Virus record (IMG/VR): IMGVR_UViG_3300036715_003261
Coordinates: 1 to 64,000 of that record
DNA: 64,000 nt
Reading direction: 5' to 3' (one strand)
Source of the DNA: a virus
Both the position numbers and the translations under genes were made by a program. Below are positions 7,280 through 13,780 of this stretch, one piece after another (the first letter of the stretch is position 1; every line of letters starts with the position of its first letter). The notes beneath the pieces are model-generated. The model ran no database searches. It was not told the origin of the DNA and saw only the letters and a list, made by a program, of their open reading frames with translations.

Positions 7280-8862
7280 CAGTTCGTACAGGTGTTGATA
7301 TGGGGTCACCAGGCGCGATCAACGTATCGCCTGTGGTGCGTTTGGGAGACGGTACAACGCCCAGCAGTCTTTACGTCTCTGCACGGTCTCGCCTGGGTTC
7401 TTGGCGATCTCCGAACTCGAACTTGAGGCAGTCCATGCAGGTTATCGAAGTCACACAAAACGTCGCAGTCTCGATCCCTGTGTACATGCGCAGCACAGAT
7501 ACGGGCGCTGGCATCTCGGGGCTTGCTACGGCGATGGTGATCACCAGCAAGAAGACAGGTGCAGGCTTCCTCACGATCACACCCAGTATCACCGACCGCG
7601 ACAACGGTTGGTACGATCTCGCCTTCACAGGCGCGATGGTCGACACGTTGGGCTTCATGCCTCTTCGGATCACGGCGGCTCCTGGAATCGGCCAGACCGG
7701 CGCGCAAGAGAACGACGAGATCACGGTCAACATCATCGCCATCAACAAGAACGACGCGGTCCACATGGGGCTCAGCTCGTTGCCCAACGCGACCGCGGGT
7801 TTGAACGCAGGGCTCCCTGTCGTCGGGGTTCAAGTCCCTCTGCCGAGCGCGGGCGCGGCCGGGGGTCTGCCGTTGGTCGGCACCCAGATCCCGCTTGCCG
7901 CCGCAGGCACGAACACCGGCCTGCCTGTCATCGGCACCCAGATCCCGCTTGCAACCGCAGGTGCGAACACAGGCCTTCCCGTGGTCGGCACCCAGATTCC
8001 CCTCGCAGCGGCAGGCGCAGACACGGGCCTGCCCGTGGTCGGCAACCAGATCCCCAACGCCACGGCCGGATCGTCCGACGGTCTCGCGATCGCCGAGCAG
8101 GTTGCCAACATCGCGGTCACAGGTGCAGCGCTCAACGCGATCGCGACCTCACGCACGATCGTGTCCGGTACTGAAGTCGGCGTGCTCGCCAACTCCGACA
8201 CCCTCGACCGCGTGTTCCACACGTTCACCGACGTCGCGGGCGCGATCGACTTCTACTACGAGTTCAACATCGCAGCGATCGCCAACGCGGCCGGCGTGTC
8301 TGTGCAGTGGATGGGCTACTTGAACACGGCAGGCAACACCATGAAGGTGTACGCCTGGAACTGGACAAGTCTCGCCTGGGACCAGCTCGGCTTTATTGCC
8401 GGGTCCGGCGACACCGTCGCGTATGGCGGCGAGTACGCGCTGACCAACTCGCACTCGAGCGGCGGCCTCGTGCGCATTCGGTTCGCGAACACCGGGCTCA
8501 CGACCGCCACGTTCGCCACCGACCGGATCCTCCTGGGCTATGTCGTCTTGCCTGCTTCGACCTCGGTGACGGTCGCGGCCATCCTCGACGCGTTGCTCAC
8601 GGGACACGCGGTCGTTGGCAGCATCGCCGACGGTATCGCGATCGCGGCAGGCCTGCTCCAGGGCAACTTCTTCATGGACCAGACCGACAACACGAGCCCG
8701 AACGGTCAGACGGCTGCGCGGATGCGCATCTTCCGTGATGGCGTCGCCACGGCAGCCGCCACAGACGGCGGTGTCGCTGAAGGTGAGTTCGCGACGTTCC
8801 TGGTGACGACGACGTACGTGGGGCCGAACAAGATCGCGACTCATCGGGTGGTGCGGCAGTGA
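7276..8862 (+). CDS. Fibre/baseplate-type protein with BppU-like N-terminus and 18-residue repeats
   Basis: A 528-residue structural protein. Residues about 55-160 (VTQNVAVSIPVYMRSTDTG onward) resemble the N-terminal domain of phage baseplate upper protein BppU, which anchors receptor-binding proteins. Residues 179-268 hold five 18-residue repeats of the type GLPVVGTQIPLAAAGANT, which probably form a repetitive stalk. The rest (270-528) resembles a beta-rich distal or receptor-facing region. ATG overlaps the previous stop and its own stop overlaps the next GTG, so it is part of one operon with the three paralogues. Confidence 0.7.
   Translation: MTVRTGVDMGSPGAINVSPVVRLGDGTTPSSLYVSARSRLGSWRSPNSNLRQSMQVIEVTQNVAVSIPVYMRSTDTGAGISGLATAMVITSKKTGAGFLTITPSITDRDNGWYDLAFTGAMVDTLGFMPLRITAAPGIGQTGAQENDEITVNIIAINKNDAVHMGLSSLPNATAGLNAGLPVVGVQVPLPSAGAAGGLPLVGTQIPLAAAGTNTGLPVIGTQIPLATAGANTGLPVVGTQIPLAAAGADTGLPVVGNQIPNATAGSSDGLAIAEQVANIAVTGAALNAIATSRTIVSGTEVGVLANSDTLDRVFHTFTDVAGAIDFYYEFNIAAIANAAGVSVQWMGYLNTAGNTMKVYAWNWTSLAWDQLGFIAGSGDTVAYGGEYALTNSHSSGGLVRIRFANTGLTTATFATDRILLGYVVLPASTSVTVAAILDALLTGHAVVGSIADGIAIAAGLLQGNFFMDQTDNTSPNGQTAARMRIFRDGVATAAATDGGVAEGEFATFLVTTTYVGPNKIATHRVVRQ
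7810..8079 (+). repeat. Five in-frame 54-bp tandem repeats
   Basis: Five consecutive 54-base units encode 18 residues each with the core GLPVVGTQIPLA. The last unit has diverged. They sit inside the fibre-type gene and have no spacers, so this is a coding stalk repeat and not a CRISPR array. Unit number is likely to vary between related phages. Confidence 0.85.
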
Positions 8863-9182
8863 GCGCCGGCGGACCTCTTGGCTCAAAGGGCGTCGCCACC
8901 GGGCGCGGCGTCACGGTCTCCACCAAGGGCATGGTGTCGCGGTTCGCAGCGCCTGCAGCCCCCGCGCCTTCACCCGTGGGCGATTCCCTGTCGCTCCCGA
9001 TCACACACCTGCCCATCCGGATCGTCATCCCCACCTCGATCAACATCGCGCTCATGGCGATGGAGAACGTCATCGACAACATGCGGGTGCAGCAATCCTC
9101 GAGCTTGGATCTGCCCAGCATGTACAAACGCGCCTACCTCATCGCCTACGAGACCGATGAGATCGCCATCGTGAAGCCGTGA
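8859..9182 (+). CDS. Hypothetical protein
   Basis: A 107-residue protein of unknown function that begins with GTG overlapping the fibre gene stop (GTGA). The N-terminal half is Gly/Ala/Pro-rich and likely disordered. The second half has a hydrophobic stretch, PIRIVIPTSINIALMAMEN. It is probably a small partner of the fibre protein or the first of the accessory genes. Confidence 0.55.
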   Translation: MSAGGPLGSKGVATGRGVTVSTKGMVSRFAAPAAPAPSPVGDSLSLPITHLPIRIVIPTSINIALMAMENVIDNMRVQQSSSLDLPSMYKRAYLIAYETDEIAIVKP

Positions 9183-9186
9183 TGCG

Positions 9187-9447
9187 ATGGCACCCAACGA
9201 AGTCGATCAAGTTGCACGCGGGCTCGCGAACCTGCGCCTGCAGGTAGATGCCATCGAGACGGTCGCCAAAAATGCGTCTCTGCCCGAGACCATCGCGCAG
9301 GCACGCAAGACCGTCCGCGGGTCCGCGGTCATCGTCGCCATCGCCTTGATCGTGTCGTCACTCATCAAGTTCTGGGGTGACGAACACGTCCGATCCCTGG
9401 AGAATCGGATCGAACAGCTCGAGGTCCGTGATATGAGGCATCCATGA
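9187..9447 (+). CDS. Small single-span membrane protein with flanking coiled-coil segments
   Basis: 86 residues. A transmembrane helix lies at about 44-62 (SAVIVAIALIVSSLIKFW). It is preceded by a Leu/Asp/Glu heptad-like region (8-30) and followed by a charged helix (68-80). The size and topology suit a holin, antiholin or signal-anchored accessory protein, but nothing decides between these. The stop overlaps the next ATG. Confidence 0.55.
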   Translation: MAPNEVDQVARGLANLRLQVDAIETVAKNASLPETIAQARKTVRGSAVIVAIALIVSSLIKFWGDEHVRSLENRIEQLEVRDMRHP

Positions 9448-9785
9448 AGCGCGCGATCGAGATTCTCAACTCGCCCTCGTCGGACTACACCCCGTTCGTG
9501 CTCGAGGTGAAGGAGCCTGGCGTTCTTCGGACCATCCTCACGGGCTACGAGCCGCCGAGCACCATCATCCCTGCATCGATGGGAAAGCCGCCCGAGGCTG
9601 AAATGATCCCCCTGCCAGCCCTGGTCTTCGAGGTCGACCCCGAAGGCAAGCCCCACAAGCGGTCGTTCGTGTGGTTGCCCGCAGGCAAGGCGCTCGATTT
9701 CGCCGGCGCCCTGATCTTCGCTGCGACGTACGTCGATGAGCGGACCGGCATGCCGCTCATGCTCTACGAGGCGGTTGCGGGGTGA
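9444..9785 (+). CDS. Hypothetical protein
   Basis: A 113-residue soluble protein of unknown function. The segment from FEVDPEGKPHKRSFVWLP onward looks like a compact beta fold. It is coupled to both neighbours by ATGA and GTGA overlaps. No motif was recognised. Confidence 0.55.
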   Translation: MKRAIEILNSPSSDYTPFVLEVKEPGVLRTILTGYEPPSTIIPASMGKPPEAEMIPLPALVFEVDPEGKPHKRSFVWLPAGKALDFAGALIFAATYVDERTGMPLMLYEAVAG

Positions 9786-9967
9786 GCGCCTGGCAACCCA
9801 TCAAGCGGTTGCAGCGTGAGTGGAACGAACGGTTCCTCAAAGCCCTCGCTCGCCTCGAGCGGGAGCAGCGGCAGAAAGAACGTTGTGGTGGGTGTGGTCG
9901 AACATTCGCGGAGCATCCGTTCGAAGATTACGAGGAGTGTGTTCGCAAGGTGTTGAACGAAGCGTGA
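9782..9967 (+). CDS. Small Cys-containing hypothetical protein
   Basis: 61 residues with a basic helical N-terminus (RLQREWNERFLKALARLERE) followed by CGGCGRTFAEHPFEDYEEC. This C-x2-C...H...C pattern could be a treble-clef-like zinc site and resembles small phage nucleic-acid-binding proteins. The GTG start overlaps the upstream stop. Confidence 0.5.
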   Translation: MSAWQPIKRLQREWNERFLKALARLEREQRQKERCGGCGRTFAEHPFEDYEECVRKVLNEA

Positions 9968-9989
9968 TGGACGTGTTACGGACGAGGTG

Positions 9990-10373
9990 ATGACACCCAA
10001 GGAACAGGCGTTGTGGATGCTCGACGCATCTGAGGTACGTGCAGGCCAGACCTGGCGGCATGTGAAGACCGGGAACCGCTACACGGTGATCGCGACCGGT
10101 CTCGACGAAGCGACGCTTGCGCCGGTCATCGTCTACTCCGGCCATGACGGTGTCGTGTGGGTGCGGACGCTCGAGGTCTTCACGGGCAACACAGAAGAGG
10201 GCAAGGCACGGTTCCTCCTCGTAACCGAGGAGACGGAGCCACAGACGGCCCCGTTCGTGAAGGCCGAGAAACTCGAGTCTGCGCGTCGCCGTTGCTGTCT
10301 GGCGTCGAGCTTCCCGCCCTTCGACCACTCGCTCGATTGCACGCTTCGCTCGATGCAGGGGGTGCACGCGTGA
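9990..10373 (+). CDS. DUF1653-like protein
   Basis: A 127-residue protein. Residues about 20-70 match the DUF1653 pattern: GQTWRHVKTGNRYTVIATG, then IVYSGHDGVVWVRTLEVF. This small beta-barrel-like domain is frequent in phages and bacteria and has no firmly known role. A C-terminal CC...C segment is extra. Either GTG9987 or ATG9990 could start it; GAGG lies just upstream. The stop overlaps the deaminase GTG. Confidence 0.7.
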   Translation: MTPKEQALWMLDASEVRAGQTWRHVKTGNRYTVIATGLDEATLAPVIVYSGHDGVVWVRTLEVFTGNTEEGKARFLLVTEETEPQTAPFVKAEKLESARRRCCLASSFPPFDHSLDCTLRSMQGVHA

Positions 10374-10960
10374 GGCCGGACTGGGATGAGTACATGATGC
10401 GCTTCGCCTACACCTCGGCGATGCGTGCCACCTGTCCTCGCCGTCACGTCGGCGCCGTCATCGCAGATGCGTCCTATCGCATCGTGGCAACCGGCTACAA
10501 CGGCGCAGCTCGGCACTTGCCGTCCTGCGACGAGGTCGGCTGCCAGATGGTCGAGGGCCACTGCGTACGCACCCTCCACGCCGAGTCGAACGCCATCGAC
10601 TATGCGGGGCGGTTCGCGGGGCAGTGCACGCTCTACGTGACCGTCACGCCGTGCTGGGACTGCGCCAAGCGCATCGTCAACTCGGGCATCACGCGCGTCT
10701 GCTACGACGAGCACTACGAGAGCCGCTACGGCAAGAGCACAGACGTTCCGGACTATCTGCGCGAGGGCGGCGTCGTCGTCGATCGCATGGACCCCAACGT
10801 GATGACGCGCTACAAGGTTCTGATGGGCTTGCTCGACAAGCCCTCCGACATCGCGGTGGTTTCAGGGCAGCACTCGACCATCGTTCCGCCCAGCGCGTGC
10901 GCGATCCATCGCTTCGACGGTGACGGTCCATGCGTCGTCTGTGGCATCAGCGGTAGCTGA
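10370..10960 (+). CDS. dCMP deaminase
   Basis: A 196-residue zinc-dependent deoxycytidylate deaminase that converts dCMP to dUMP to feed thymidylate synthesis for phage DNA replication. The zinc site is complete: HAE at 70-72, PCWDC at 94-98. GYNG (42-45) and the PSCDEVGC insert typical of dCMP deaminases precede it. The C-terminus carries an extra CVVC-containing tail of about 40 residues not needed for the core fold. GTG10370 overlaps the DUF1653 stop (GTGA); upstream readings in frame are antisense-like and were rejected. Confidence 0.9.
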   Translation: MRPDWDEYMMRFAYTSAMRATCPRRHVGAVIADASYRIVATGYNGAARHLPSCDEVGCQMVEGHCVRTLHAESNAIDYAGRFAGQCTLYVTVTPCWDCAKRIVNSGITRVCYDEHYESRYGKSTDVPDYLREGGVVVDRMDPNVMTRYKVLMGLLDKPSDIAVVSGQHSTIVPPSACAIHRFDGDGPCVVCGISGS

Positions 10961-10967
10961 GGTGTAC

Positions 10968-11072
10968 ATGTCCCCGTACGACGACGGCTGGCTCTCCGGC
11001 ATGGAGATCTCTTGCACGCGGTCGTGCTCGCGGGGTAAACCTGGACGCATGCGAACCTATCGCTCGGCATGA
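10968..11072 (+). CDS. 34-residue hypothetical protein
   Basis: A very short gene supported by context: a GAGG ribosome site 5 bases before the ATG, and a TGA that overlaps the next gene's ATG (ATGA), the same coupling used throughout this operon. The product is basic with two cysteines (CTRSC). Function unknown. Confidence 0.5.
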   Translation: MSPYDDGWLSGMEISCTRSCSRGKPGRMRTYRSA

Positions 11073-11416
11073 GGCCGTACGACGAGTACTTCACGGCGTG
11101 CGCCAAAGCCGCGCTCGAGCATGACTTCGACCCGATCCCCTGGATCGACGCCCCTCACTGGCGTCGTGAAGCCGCCTACGCGGTGGCCGAGGCTGCGCTC
11201 AACACCAACAACCCAGACTTCACGCGAAGCGCATGGCTCTTGACGATGTCGTTGATGGGTTGGCGGTGGGACAAGATTCTCGACGAACAAAAAAAGACAC
11301 ATCCCGGGATCGTCTACGGCGAATTGACGCGCGGCGGTTCGAAGCACTGGGAGAGCGTCGTCAAGCAGGTACGTGATGTCGGGCGTAAGCTCGGCGTGAG
11401 GATGACAGGACCATGA
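11069..11416 (+). CDS. RyR-domain-like protein
   Basis: 115 residues. The C-terminal half, GWRWDKILDEQKKTHPGIV-Y-x2-L, matches the RyR repeat signature (W...D...K.THP.l..Y..L) known from ryanodine receptors and found in some phage and bacterial proteins. There it is thought to be a ligand or protein-interaction module. An Ala-rich helical segment precedes it. Overlaps both neighbours by ATGA. Confidence 0.6.
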   Translation: MRPYDEYFTACAKAALEHDFDPIPWIDAPHWRREAAYAVAEAALNTNNPDFTRSAWLLTMSLMGWRWDKILDEQKKTHPGIVYGELTRGGSKHWESVVKQVRDVGRKLGVRMTGP

Positions 11417-11691
11417 ACGAGTTCCAGATCGGCGACACAGTGAAGTGGCTCTCGCAGGCCGGCGGGTCGACCAAGACCAAGGAAGGGCGCATTGTCGAGA
11501 TCGTGCCCCCAGGCGTCATGCCCGACGTCCCGAAGATCACGGGCTCACGCCGTGTGGTTAGCTACGTCGTCGAAGTGACGTTCCCGCCGGGCGATCGCCG
11601 AGGCTTCATCACAGGCCCCATCCGTACGAAGAAGCCCCAACGCTACTGGCCCCTGCCCCAGAAGCTGAAGCTGGTGTCGAAGCCCTCGTGA
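11413..11691 (+). CDS. Small beta-barrel-like hypothetical protein
   Basis: 92 residues. The pattern FQIGDTVKW...EGRIVEIVPPG and the later RYWPLPQKLKLV ending suggest an SH3-like barrel of the kind that modulates protein or nucleic-acid binding. No specific family is assigned. Its stop overlaps the GTG of the SLOG gene. Confidence 0.55.
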   Translation: MNEFQIGDTVKWLSQAGGSTKTKEGRIVEIVPPGVMPDVPKITGSRRVVSYVVEVTFPPGDRRGFITGPIRTKKPQRYWPLPQKLKLVSKPS

Positions 11692-12182
11692 TCGTCGCTT
11701 TCACCGGGCACCGTCCCGACAAGCTGGGCAACTGGGATCCCGCACATCCCGTGGTCGCGCGCGTGAAGAAGGCGCTTCGCAACGGCCTCATCGAGAACTG
11801 GCCTTTGGTTGCCGTCTCAGGCATGGCCCTTGGTGTTGACATGTGGGCGGCCGAGGCGTGTGTGGAACTCGGCATTCCGTTCCATGCGGCCCTGCCCTGC
11901 GATGGCTGGAGTGAGAATTGGCCGTTGCCTTCACGGCAACGCTACCAAGCCCTCGTGAAGAAGGCCGCCGAGATCCACGTCGTCAGCCCCGGCTCCTACA
12001 AGCCCTGGAAGATGCAGCGACGTAACGAGTGGATGGTGGATCACTGCAACCTGCTCCTGAGCATCTGGGATGGCAGCGCCGGCGGCACCGCAAATTGTCT
12101 CGAGTACGCGGACTACGTGAAACGTCCGGTGAAACAGCTCCAATGGCGTGAGCAGATGTTGACGGCCACATCGGATTGCTAG
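11688..12182 (+). CDS. SLOG/DUF1273-like nucleotide-binding protein
   Basis: 164 residues of Rossmann-like fold. The family marks are TGHRPDKLGNW at the N-terminus, SGMALGVDMWAAE at about 44-56, and RNEWMVDHCNLLLSIWDG...GGTANCLEYA at the C-terminus. This matches the YpsA/DUF1273 branch of the SLOG superfamily, which also includes DprA and LOG proteins and binds nucleotide-type ligands. In phages the role is unknown; nucleotide metabolism or signalling is possible. It starts at GTG overlapping the previous stop. Confidence 0.75.
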   Translation: MIVAFTGHRPDKLGNWDPAHPVVARVKKALRNGLIENWPLVAVSGMALGVDMWAAEACVELGIPFHAALPCDGWSENWPLPSRQRYQALVKKAAEIHVVSPGSYKPWKMQRRNEWMVDHCNLLLSIWDGSAGGTANCLEYADYVKRPVKQLQWREQMLTATSDC

Positions 12183-12194
12183 ATAAACATCACC

Positions 12195-12455
12195 ATGCCC
12201 AAGCCCAAGACCAAGTTCACCGCCACGTTCACCGCCAAGCTCGGCAAGACGCCCATCACCATCAACCTCCCCGTCGACTTCACGGCGACGGGCGTCGACA
12301 GCGCTGACATGCTCGCCGAGGATCTGGCAGGCGTTGCCGCCGACGAGCTGCAGAACCTTCAGGAGAACGCCATCCTGAAGCTGAAGAACAAGGCCGACCT
12401 CAAGCGCGCGTTCAAGGCGTACGCGAAGGCGAACCCGCCCAGCGCGAACGCGTAG
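12195..12455 (+). CDS. Hypothetical protein
   Basis: 86 residues, basic at both ends (MPKPKTKFTATFTAK; KLKNKADLKRAFKAYAKAN) with an acidic helical centre. Function unknown. It is the last rightward gene before the leftward tRNA cluster, from which it is separated by a bidirectional hairpin. Confidence 0.55.
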   Translation: MPKPKTKFTATFTAKLGKTPITINLPVDFTATGVDSADMLAEDLAGVAADELQNLQENAILKLKNKADLKRAFKAYAKANPPSANA

Positions 12456-12497
12456 CTTGGACGGCTACATGTAGAAGCTGCTGGACAACTACACGTG

Positions 12498-12520
12498 AAA
12501 GACGCCAACTCGGCGTCTTT
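12498..12520. terminator. Bidirectional terminator-type hairpin
   Basis: A perfect 9-bp stem (AAAGACGCC / GGCGTCTTT) with a 5-base loop. Its ends give a T-run on either strand, and CTTCGTTT follows on the plus strand. It sits exactly between the convergent gene at 12195 and the tRNA cluster, so it probably ends both transcripts. Confidence 0.7.
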
Positions 12521-12527
12521 CTTCGTT

Positions 12528-12603
12528 TGGAGACCCCCACGGGGGTCGAACCCGTGACCGAAAGTTTCATCACACTTCCGCTCTACCACTGAGCTAGGGG
12601 GCC
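12528..12603 (-). tRNA. tRNA with an 8-nt anticodon loop (anticodon GAU-like, uncertain)
   Basis: The minus strand folds as a full cloverleaf: acceptor GGCCCCC/GGGGGTC, UA at 8-9, D-arm GCTC..GAGC, five-base variable region, T-arm ACGGG-TTCGACC-CCCGT, and an encoded CCA. The anticodon stem GAAGT/ACTTT encloses eight bases, GTGATGAA, instead of seven. Counting U33 as the second base, the anticodon would read GAT, with one extra base on the 3' side. Such loops occur in frameshift-suppressor and in nuclease-evading tRNAs. Confidence 0.7.
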
Positions 12604-12608
12604 AGTCG

Positions 12609-12681
12609 CGGAAACCACGGGGCTCGAACCCGTCATCCCAAGACCATCAATCTTGGTGCTGCACCCGGCAGCTCGGAATCC
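12609..12681 (-). tRNA. Degenerate tRNA, Ile(GAU)-like
   Basis: T-arm ACGGG-TTCGAGC-CCCGT and anticodon arm CAAGA-TTGATGG-TCTTG (anticodon GAT, Ile) are good. The acceptor stem (GGATTCC/GGTTTCC) has two central U-U mismatches, position 8 is G instead of U, and no CCA is encoded. It may be a decaying tRNA or one that needs repair or editing. Confidence 0.5.
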
Positions 12682-12755
12682 AGTAGTCCACGTTGCGAAC
12701 GTCACGCACAACGCGAACAACGCGTTTCGTAATACTATCAGCACGTGCAGAAAGA

Positions 12756-12829
12756 TGGGCGGGAAGATGGGGTCGAACCACCGACCTTGATTCTTGCGAA
12801 CCAAAGCTCTACCACTGAGCTATTCCCGC
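12756..12829 (-). tRNA. tRNA with Gly-like body and non-canonical anticodon loop
   Basis: The 5' part, GCGGGAATAGCTCAGTGG, is close to bacterial tRNA-Gly. The acceptor stem (GCGGGAA/TTCCCGC), D-arm and T-arm (GGTGG/CCATC with one G-U) pair well. The anticodon arm pairs as TTGGT/ATCAA around eight bases, TCGCAAGA, or with one more pair around six, but never around seven, and lacks a clear U33. GCA (Cys) or CGC (Ala) can be read. The identity is unresolved. Confidence 0.6.
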
Positions 12830-12831
12830 AG

Positions 12832-12903
12832 AGACCTCGCGTGGAGTTGAACCACGTGTCGCCGGGCTAGAAGTCCGGTGCTCTATCGTTGAGCTACGAG
12901 GCC
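12832..12903 (-). tRNA. tRNA-Arg(UCU)
   Basis: Cloverleaf with acceptor GGCCTCG/CGAGGTC, D-arm GCTC..GAGC, T-arm CGTGG/CCACG, and anticodon loop CTTCTAG, giving anticodon TCT for the AGA codon, rare in GC-rich genomes. The innermost anticodon-stem pair is A-C. No CCA is encoded. Confidence 0.75.
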
Positions 12904-12904
12904 A

Positions 12905-12984
12905 TGGCGGAGCTGCCCGGACGCGACCCGGGATCTCTCGTGGATCCGAAGACCCACGAGCTGCGCGCTTTACGCCACAGCTCC
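12905..12984 (-). tRNA. tRNA-like gene, Arg(UCG)-like, with extended anticodon hairpin
   Basis: Perfect acceptor GGAGCTG/CAGCTCC with encoded CCA, and T-arm CCCGG/CCGGG. The D region is very short (GCGT-AAA-GCGC, no GG). The middle forms an unusually long hairpin closed by a C(UUCG)G-type tetraloop, CTCGTGGGTC/GATCCACGAG, instead of a 5-bp arm with seven loop bases. CTTCGGA could present TCG (Arg, codon CGA). It may be a divergent tRNA or a tRNA mimic. Confidence 0.5.
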
Positions 12985-12992
12985 AAAGAGGG

Positions 12993-13316
12993 TTACTTCA
13001 CGAGGGGCAAGGCACTCGTGACCTTTCCGATCGCCTTGCGATCCGTGGACGGGGGCAAGCCGAGGGCCATTGCCTGACCCGCAAACGGGCCGGCGTCCTC
13101 GACGATGAGCTTGTAGGTCAGCGACTGCTCGCCTAGCGCGAGCGCGATACGCCGCAACGAGGCCTCATCGGGTACCGCGAGCGCGATGACGATCGTCGGC
13201 GGGTAGCCTGAAGCCTCGGAGGCAGCGTGGCACACCTGCGCCATCTGGACGCCGTGCGGAAGATCGTTGCGGATCACCGTATACAGGACCTTGGGTTGCT
13301 CGTCGCTCATGACCAC
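12993..13316 (-). CDS. Peptidyl-tRNA hydrolase 2 (PTH2)-like protein
   Basis: A 107-residue protein resembling the PTH2 family, which recycles peptidyl-tRNA. N-terminal KVLYTVIRNDLPHGVQMAQ corresponds to the PTH2 start (KxVlVvRtDLkMgkGKiAaQ), and the following CHAA is conserved. The C-terminal IVEDAGPFAGQAMALGLPP matches the DAG-x-T...GLGP region. It is transcribed straight into the tRNA cluster, which suggests a role in tRNA quality control during infection. GTG13316 (AAGG 6 bases upstream) or ATG13310 may start it. Confidence 0.7.
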   Translation of the reverse strand: MVMSDEQPKVLYTVIRNDLPHGVQMAQVCHAASEASGYPPTIVIALAVPDEASLRRIALALGEQSLTYKLIVEDAGPFAGQAMALGLPPSTDRKAIGKVTSALPLVK

Positions 13317-13348
13317 ACGCGACCTTCGCTACACGGTAGCGTGGCACG

Positions 13349-13561
13349 ATGCGCAAGCTCACCCGGAAGCAGGTCTTGTCGATCCCACAACTCCTCCACA
13401 TCGACGGCGGGGGCGGCAAGCATCGAGAGTCCCTGCGTGGCAAGGCCGCGAGTTTCGCCTTGTGGTTGAAGAACAACGGCTACCCGAGTGGGTACCGCGT
13501 GCTTTGCATGAACTGCAACCTCGCCATCGGCATCAGCGGGACCTGTCCTCACCGGCGGTAG
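13349..13561 (+). CDS. Small HNH-endonuclease-family protein
   Basis: 70 residues with the pattern [13 protein letters not shown]...[23 protein letters not shown]-x-GTCPH. This is the compact phage HNH/zinc-finger layout (HxDGxGxxHR, then LCxNCNxAxG, then CPH). It probably binds or nicks DNA and may be mobile. It lies between the intact PTH2 gene and a fragment of a second PTH2-like sequence, whose homology ends at its stop codon. Confidence 0.65.
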   Translation: MRKLTRKQVLSIPQLLHIDGGGGKHRESLRGKAASFALWLKNNGYPSGYRVLCMNCNLAIGISGTCPHRR

Positions 13562-13620
13562 CGCGACCTGCACCCCGTGGGGGAGATCCGAGCGCACGAC
13601 GACATAGAGAACCTGGGAGG
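13562..13620 (-). pseudogene. Remnant of a PTH2 5' coding region
   Basis: Read on the minus strand, the bases directly after the HNH stop encode [18 protein letters not shown], aligned to KVLYTVIRNDLPHGVQMA of the intact gene at 12993. The homology breaks off exactly at the HNH stop codon and no start codon precedes the fragment. Synonymous differences are many, so it is not a fresh local duplication. An insertion or recombination with a related phage is likely. Confidence 0.6.
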
Positions 13621-13635
13621 GAGAGCTGACCGGCG

Positions 13636-13780
13636 ACGCCGGCGAATCCTTACGGTCGATGCATTTGTGTCCCTACGGTAGGGCGGCTCCCCGCCCCTGT
13701 CAAGGGGGCTAAACTGACCTCTGGAATCGGGCATAAGGATGTGAAGGGTATGCGGCATAAACATCCGCTCAAGGTTCATC
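13636..13780 (+). other. Intergenic region with several palindromes
   Basis: No gene seen. It contains CGACGCCGGCG, the 6-bp palindrome CCCTAC-G-GTAGGG (about 13671-13683) and a GGGCGG-CTCC-CCGCCC hairpin (13681-13696). Two GGCATAA elements follow (about 13731 and 13752), the latter as GCGGCATAAAC, a string also found at about 18561 before another gene. It probably holds the regulatory region of the lipoprotein gene. Confidence 0.4.

Noticed and set aside
7810-8079. Possible CRISPR array
   Set aside because: The 54-bp units are contiguous and in frame with no unique spacers; they encode protein repeats. No CRISPR array was seen anywhere in the window.
12682-12755. A further tRNA between the second and third cluster members
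   Set aside because: No acceptor and T-arm combination can be folded in this 74-base stretch; nothing else is seen in it.
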